A stretch of 19,069 nt of DNA from an uncultured Bacilli bacterium. GTDB lineage: Bacteria; Bacillota_I; Bacilli_A; RF39; UBA660. The stretch spans positions 1 to 19,069 of the forward strand of contig CAKPER010000023.1 of NCBI GenBank assembly GCA_934149245.1. Direction: 5' to 3'. The notes beneath the pieces were generated by a model. The model worked only from the letters and a program-made list of their open reading frames with translations, did not search any database and was not told the DNA's origin. The translations under genes were made by a program, and so were the position numbers. This document shows, piece after piece, positions 15,490 through 19,069 of the stretch (within the stretch, counting starts at the first letter, position 1; every line of letters begins with the position of its first letter).

Positions 15490-17277
15490 ATGAATAGAGA
15501 AAATATTGAATCAAAGTATAAGTGGGATTTAACTCCAATATTTAGTAGTGAAGATGATTTTAATAATCTATATAAGGATGTGGAAAGTAAGATAGAAAAA
15601 TTTAAAAGCCACGAAAAGATAATGGGAAATAATGCAGAGTCATTTTATAACGCAATAAATGATTATTATAAAATATCTAGAGATTTAGATAAACTTCAAG
15701 TATATACAAATTTATTATCTGATATAGACACATCAAATAATAACAATCAAGCTCTAAAATTAAAAGTAATTAATTTGTTAGATAAGTGGAATAAAGCAAC
15801 ATTTTTTATAACACCAACTATCTTAAAAAAAGATTATAAAGAAATAGAAAATTTCTATGAAGAAGAGCCTAAATTAAAAGAATATGAAACAATAATAAAA
15901 AGAGAATTTAGATATAAAGAGCATATATTGTCAGATATAGAGGAAAAATTACTATCAAGTATGACAAAGATGTTTAACAAAAATTATGAAACATATGAAT
16001 TACTAAAAGATTCAGACATAACATTTGGTAATATAACAGATGAAAATAACAAAGAAGTAGAGTTAACTTGCAGCAATTATTCAATATATATAGAATCAGG
16101 TAATAGAAGAGTAAGAAAAGAAGCTTTTGCTACATTGTATAGTACATATAAGCAATTCATAAATACATTTGCATCAACATTAAGTGGAAATATAAACGAA
16201 AATGTAACAATAGCTAAAATTAAAAAATTTCCATCTACACTAAATTGGTGTTTATATGCTGATGAGTTAGATGAAACAATTTATAATAATTTAATTAATA
16301 CAGTTTCAGATAACATGAATACTTTATATAAATACTATGCCTTAAAAAAAGATTTACTTAATTTAGAAGAACTTCATTTATATGATATTTATACTCCAAT
16401 AGTAAAAAATTTTGATAAAAAATATCCATATGAAGAGGCAAAAAAAATTGTATTAAAAGCTCTGTCAGTTTTAGGCGACGATTACATAGAAGTATTAAAA
16501 AATGGCTTAGATAATAATTGGGTAGATGTATATCCAACAAAAGCTAAAAGAACTGGAGGATACTCTGGTGGTTGTTATGACACTGCTCCTTATATACTTC
16601 TAAACTATTTTGATAAATATAATGATATGTCAACATTAGCTCATGAAGCAGGACATTCAATGCATAGTTACTATACAAGAAGTAATAACTCATATCAATA
16701 TGGTGATTACTCTATATTTGTAGCTGAAGTAGCATCAACCGTAAATGAAATATTACTATCAAAATATTTATTAAAAACCAGTAATTCAAAGGAAGAAAAA
16801 TTATTCATTTTAGATAATTTAATGAGTTTATTCAAAGCAACAATCTATAGACAAACAATGTTTGCAGAATTTGAACAAAAAATATATTTTGATGCAGAAA
16901 ATGATATTCCTTTGACAGCAGATTATTTATCAAGTGTATATTATGAACTAAATAAAAAATATTTTGGTGATGATGTTGTAATAGATGATGATATAAAATA
17001 TGAATGGGCACGTATTCCACATTTTTATTATAATTTTTACGTATATAAGTATGCTACAGGACTATCAGCAGCTTGTCACATAGCAAATGATATTTTATCA
17101 GGAAAAGAACATGCTGTTGATAACTATAAAGAATTCTTAAAATGTGGTTCTAAAAAAAGCCCTATTGAATCACTTAAACTAGCTGGAGTAGATTTATCTA
17201 AAAAAGAAGTAGTTGAGAGTGCTATTAGTATGTTTAATGATACTATAGATGAATTCATAAATTTACATAACAATTAG
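15490..17277 (+). CDS. pepF: Oligoendopeptidase F
   Basis: Cytosolic M3-family zinc endopeptidase that cuts short peptides, 595 residues, close to the family's usual 600. HEAGH at 385-389 binds zinc with catalytic E386. E413 in FVAEVAST, 24 residues after H389, is the third ligand. Downstream blocks are FAEFEQKIYFDAE, the substrate-side RIPHFYYNFYVYKYATGLSAA stretch, and GSKKSPIESLKLAGVDL near the C-terminus. AAAGAGGG lies five bases before the ATG. Follows ychF at 36 bases. No clear terminator follows it. Confidence 0.96.
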   Translation: MNRENIESKYKWDLTPIFSSEDDFNNLYKDVESKIEKFKSHEKIMGNNAESFYNAINDYYKISRDLDKLQVYTNLLSDIDTSNNNNQALKLKVINLLDKWNKATFFITPTILKKDYKEIENFYEEEPKLKEYETIIKREFRYKEHILSDIEEKLLSSMTKMFNKNYETYELLKDSDITFGNITDENNKEVELTCSNYSIYIESGNRRVRKEAFATLYSTYKQFINTFASTLSGNINENVTIAKIKKFPSTLNWCLYADELDETIYNNLINTVSDNMNTLYKYYALKKDLLNLEELHLYDIYTPIVKNFDKKYPYEEAKKIVLKALSVLGDDYIEVLKNGLDNNWVDVYPTKAKRTGGYSGGCYDTAPYILLNYFDKYNDMSTLAHEAGHSMHSYYTRSNNSYQYGDYSIFVAEVASTVNEILLSKYLLKTSNSKEEKLFILDNLMSLFKATIYRQTMFAEFEQKIYFDAENDIPLTADYLSSVYYELNKKYFGDDVVIDDDIKYEWARIPHFYYNFYVYKYATGLSAACHIANDILSGKEHAVDNYKEFLKCGSKKSPIESLKLAGVDLSKKEVVESAISMFNDTIDEFINLHNN

Positions 17278-17320
17278 TGTAAACTTAATGTAAAAAAAGC
17301 AAAAAAAATCTTATATAATA

Positions 17321-17349
17321 TTGACTTTTTAGTTAATTGGTTGTAAAAT
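17321..17349 (+). promoter_or_regulatory. Promoter of the coiled-coil gene
   Basis: -35 TTGACT (17321-17326), 17-base spacer, -10 TAAAAT (17344-17349), about 30 bases before the ATG. It is the closest -35 to consensus in the window. Confidence 0.72.
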
Positions 17350-17380
17350 TACGGTAGTTAAAGGAAAGTAGGGGGATAAT

Positions 17381-18616
17381 ATGAAAAGTTTAAATGAACA
17401 AATAAAAAATACAAAAAAATATACTCATTCTTTAAAATTTCTTCAGGATTTAATAGTAAATATAGAGGCATATCCGGAACTAAATAAAGCAAAGTCTAAA
17501 AAAGCTTCAAAGAAGAAGTACGATCAAGAACAACACAAAATATCCCAATCAACTACAAAAGAATTAAATGAATATTTAGAAAAACTAAAGAAAATGCTTA
17601 ATCAAAAATTTGAGAGAAATTCCAAAAAAAATATAGAGGATAGATTAGAAATATTGAAAATAGATGATATAACCAATGTTTATTTATCTGAAAGAAAGCT
17701 AAAGGATAAAGAGTTATCCAAGGTAAAAAATAAAATAAAAAAAGAATTATTATCACTGGATAAAAGTTTAAAAGCATATGTTAAAGTAAGTAAAAAAGAT
17801 GGAATATACAGTTTAACAGAAGATTTAAATCATGAAGAAACTGTAGAAGATATATTCAAAAAAATATCAGTAATTCAATTAGCTGAAGATTTAGACTTAG
17901 AAGAATATAAAAAAGAATATTATCAAGAATTAGCAAAAGTTAATGTAGATGTACAGTATGAGTTGTTATTTAAAAATTCCTCTAAAGGAATAGAATTAAA
18001 AAGAAAAGAAAAATATCCAAATATTGAAATAGCAGAACTATTAATAAAAATCAATAATAGTGATACCAAACTTTTAAATAATTGCCAAAAAGTTGCAGAT
18101 AAATTAATTCAAAAAGAAAAACTAGATAATTTAAAATCTTGTTTAATAAAAAATGATTTTAAATATACAATAGACATTGTTGATAAAAAACTAAATGAAT
18201 TAGAAAAGAAGAGATCTGATTTAGAAGACAAAGTTGTTCAACAGATTAGAAATGAAATAGCTAAAATTAACATAGAAAAGAAATTATTGGAAAAAGATTA
18301 TAATGTAACAAATTTGGTCAATATGATACTTAAAGAAATAAAGGAATCAACTAATAAAATTCAATTTTATCAAATAGATTATTATGAACAGGATTTAGCT
18401 CAAGGCGAACAAAAAAGGTATCAATATGAAGAATCTTTATTAAAGAAAGTATATAATATTCAAATTTTACCTAAGAGATTAGAAACATTATTAAATTCTC
18501 AACCTACAGAAACTAAAGAAAAATATCCAAGACTAAATGATAGGGCTAAAAAAGCAAAAACTTTAACAAAGTCAAATCCATTAAAAAACATATTAAATTT
18601 AAGAAGAAAAGGTTAA
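17381..18616 (+). CDS. Lysine-rich coiled-coil protein of unknown function
   Basis: Unrecognised protein of 411 residues, almost entirely helical, with very high Lys and Glu content. Long stretches with heptad-like Leu/Ile spacing (about 50-135 and 240-325) suggest coiled coil. A more mixed region lies near 136-235. The C-terminal tail (about 375-411) is basic and proline-dotted (TKEKYPRLNDRAKK, SNPLKNIL). No signal peptide, membrane helix, ATP-binding or catalytic motif is seen, so a structural, scaffold or nucleic-acid-associated role is possible but unproven. A strong AGTAGGGGG site at 17368-17375 precedes the ATG. It is a single-gene unit with its own promoter and a strong terminator. Confidence 0.78.
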   Translation: MKSLNEQIKNTKKYTHSLKFLQDLIVNIEAYPELNKAKSKKASKKKYDQEQHKISQSTTKELNEYLEKLKKMLNQKFERNSKKNIEDRLEILKIDDITNVYLSERKLKDKELSKVKNKIKKELLSLDKSLKAYVKVSKKDGIYSLTEDLNHEETVEDIFKKISVIQLAEDLDLEEYKKEYYQELAKVNVDVQYELLFKNSSKGIELKRKEKYPNIEIAELLIKINNSDTKLLNNCQKVADKLIQKEKLDNLKSCLIKNDFKYTIDIVDKKLNELEKKRSDLEDKVVQQIRNEIAKINIEKKLLEKDYNVTNLVNMILKEIKESTNKIQFYQIDYYEQDLAQGEQKRYQYEESLLKKVYNIQILPKRLETLLNSQPTETKEKYPRLNDRAKKAKTLTKSNPLKNILNLRRKG

Positions 18617-18644
18617 AAGATATATTAAAATCACATCTAAATCT

Positions 18645-18692
18645 GATATGCCCCGTTTCTCTTATGTCCAAGAAACGGGGCATATCATTTTT
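18645..18692 (+). terminator. GC-rich terminator with a perfect 16-base stem
   Basis: Arms at 18645-18660 and 18671-18686 (GATATGCCCCGTTTCT and its exact complement) with a 10-base loop, followed by ATTTTT. There is no T-run on the other strand, so it serves the plus-strand coiled-coil gene. Confidence 0.85.
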
Positions 18693-18950
18693 CGTGTATA
18701 CGATTATAGTATCATAATTTTGATATTTTACTTGATTAATATTAAAATAAAATTCTACATTTAATCTCCATTTATTAATACCTCTTTTTAATTCAATAGA
18801 TTTTTCATTACGTATTCCAAACATTTTGTTTATTTATCTTTCCAAGTATAAGGTTTCGAGAGGTAATTTAGAAACTACAGGATCTAAATTACAAATATTA
18901 TGTTGTATAATCATATTTAATACAGTAAATAAAAAAGAAATAAATAGTTT
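18693..18950. other. No confident gene; possible decayed minus-strand frame
   Basis: Together with the terminator this makes a gap of about 330 bases without a supported gene. On the minus strand, a frame opening at the ATG at 18824 (MFGIRNEKSIEL, later VEFYFNINQ) runs without stop, but it continues through the terminator hairpin and into the end of the coiled-coil gene. Just upstream, a short different frame reads LDPVVSKLPLETLYLER before a stop. These may be remnants of a broken gene. I recognise neither piece. Confidence 0.3.
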
Positions 18951-19069
18951 TTATTTCTTTGAATACAAAGTTTCAATCATTTTATTAATTGTTTCTTTAT
19001 CTGAATCACACAATGTATAATATTTAGAAATAATATCATCACCATTTATTAGACCTTCGACACTAGTAT
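18951..19069 (-). CDS. C-terminal fragment of a gene running off the window
   Basis: An open minus-strand frame from the window edge to a TAA at 18951-18953 gives the last 38 residues of a protein. It ends in KYYTLCDSDKETINKMIETL and then YSKK. This kind of tail, with YYxLxDxDKxxIxxMIxxL, reminds me of the C-termini of small XRE-type helix-turn-helix regulators, but the DNA-binding part lies outside the window, so that is a guess. The 5' end is missing. Confidence 0.45.
   Translation of the reverse strand, partial: TSVEGLINGDDIISKYYTLCDSDKETINKMIETLYSKK

Noticed and set aside
18546..18824. Minus-strand 92-residue open frame
   Set aside because: It runs through the terminator hairpin and into the antisense of the coiled-coil gene. 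At most its first part could be a gene remnant.
18826..19020. Plus-strand 64-residue open frame at the right end
   Set aside because: It is antisense to the better-supported C-terminal fragment on the minus strand and has no ribosome site or recognisable sequence.

Overview
The window is very AT-rich chromosomal DNA. Codons end mostly in A or T, Shine-Dalgarno sites are strong (AAGGAGG or AGGTGA type), and promoters are sigma-A-like. This points to a low-GC Gram-positive (Firmicutes/Bacilli-type, possibly a Mollicutes-adjacent or Erysipelotrichia-like gut lineage; the lineage is inference). Tryptophan in the conserved genes is encoded by TGG and one gene ends in TGA, so the standard bacterial code fits and a Mycoplasma-type TGA=Trp code does not. 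Gene blocks familiar from Bacilli (ypmB-like/dnaD/nth; DUF951/ychF) agree with this.

Layout. 22-801: HAD phosphatase, closed by a terminator. 848-1172: gene-free stretch with several inverted repeats. 1249-1983: unknown protein with a Cys/His/Asp arrangement. 1999-3198 (minus): Y-family DNA polymerase IV. 3489-4592: CCA-adding tRNA nucleotidyltransferase. 4676-6383: ypmB-like, dnaD and nth, a tight operon with its own promoter. 6468-9625: a HExxH zinc-metalloprotease-like protein, RmuC, a small membrane protein and a DUF3603/UPF0736-like protein, all plus strand. 9636-11139 (minus): queH and an unknown gene. 11417-12422: membrane-anchored thioredoxin-like protein and trmL, ended by a terminator. 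12535-14266: DUF951 and an AbgT-family transporter, ended by a terminator. 14356-17277: ychF and pepF. 17381-18616: lysine-rich coiled-coil protein with its own promoter and a very GC-rich terminator. 18951-19069 (minus): the C-terminal end of a gene that continues outside the window.

Functional theme. Most genes are core housekeeping. They cover DNA maintenance and replication (Pol IV, DnaD, Nth, RmuC), tRNA maturation and modification (Cca, QueH, TrmL), a ribosome-associated ATPase (YchF), and peptide turnover (PepF). I see no insertion sequence, prophage, CRISPR array, rRNA or tRNA gene. The less ordinary parts are the Cys/His/Asp protein, the HExxH protein between nth and rmuC, the structured intergenic region at 848-1172, and the AbgT transporter lying between DUF951 and ychF.
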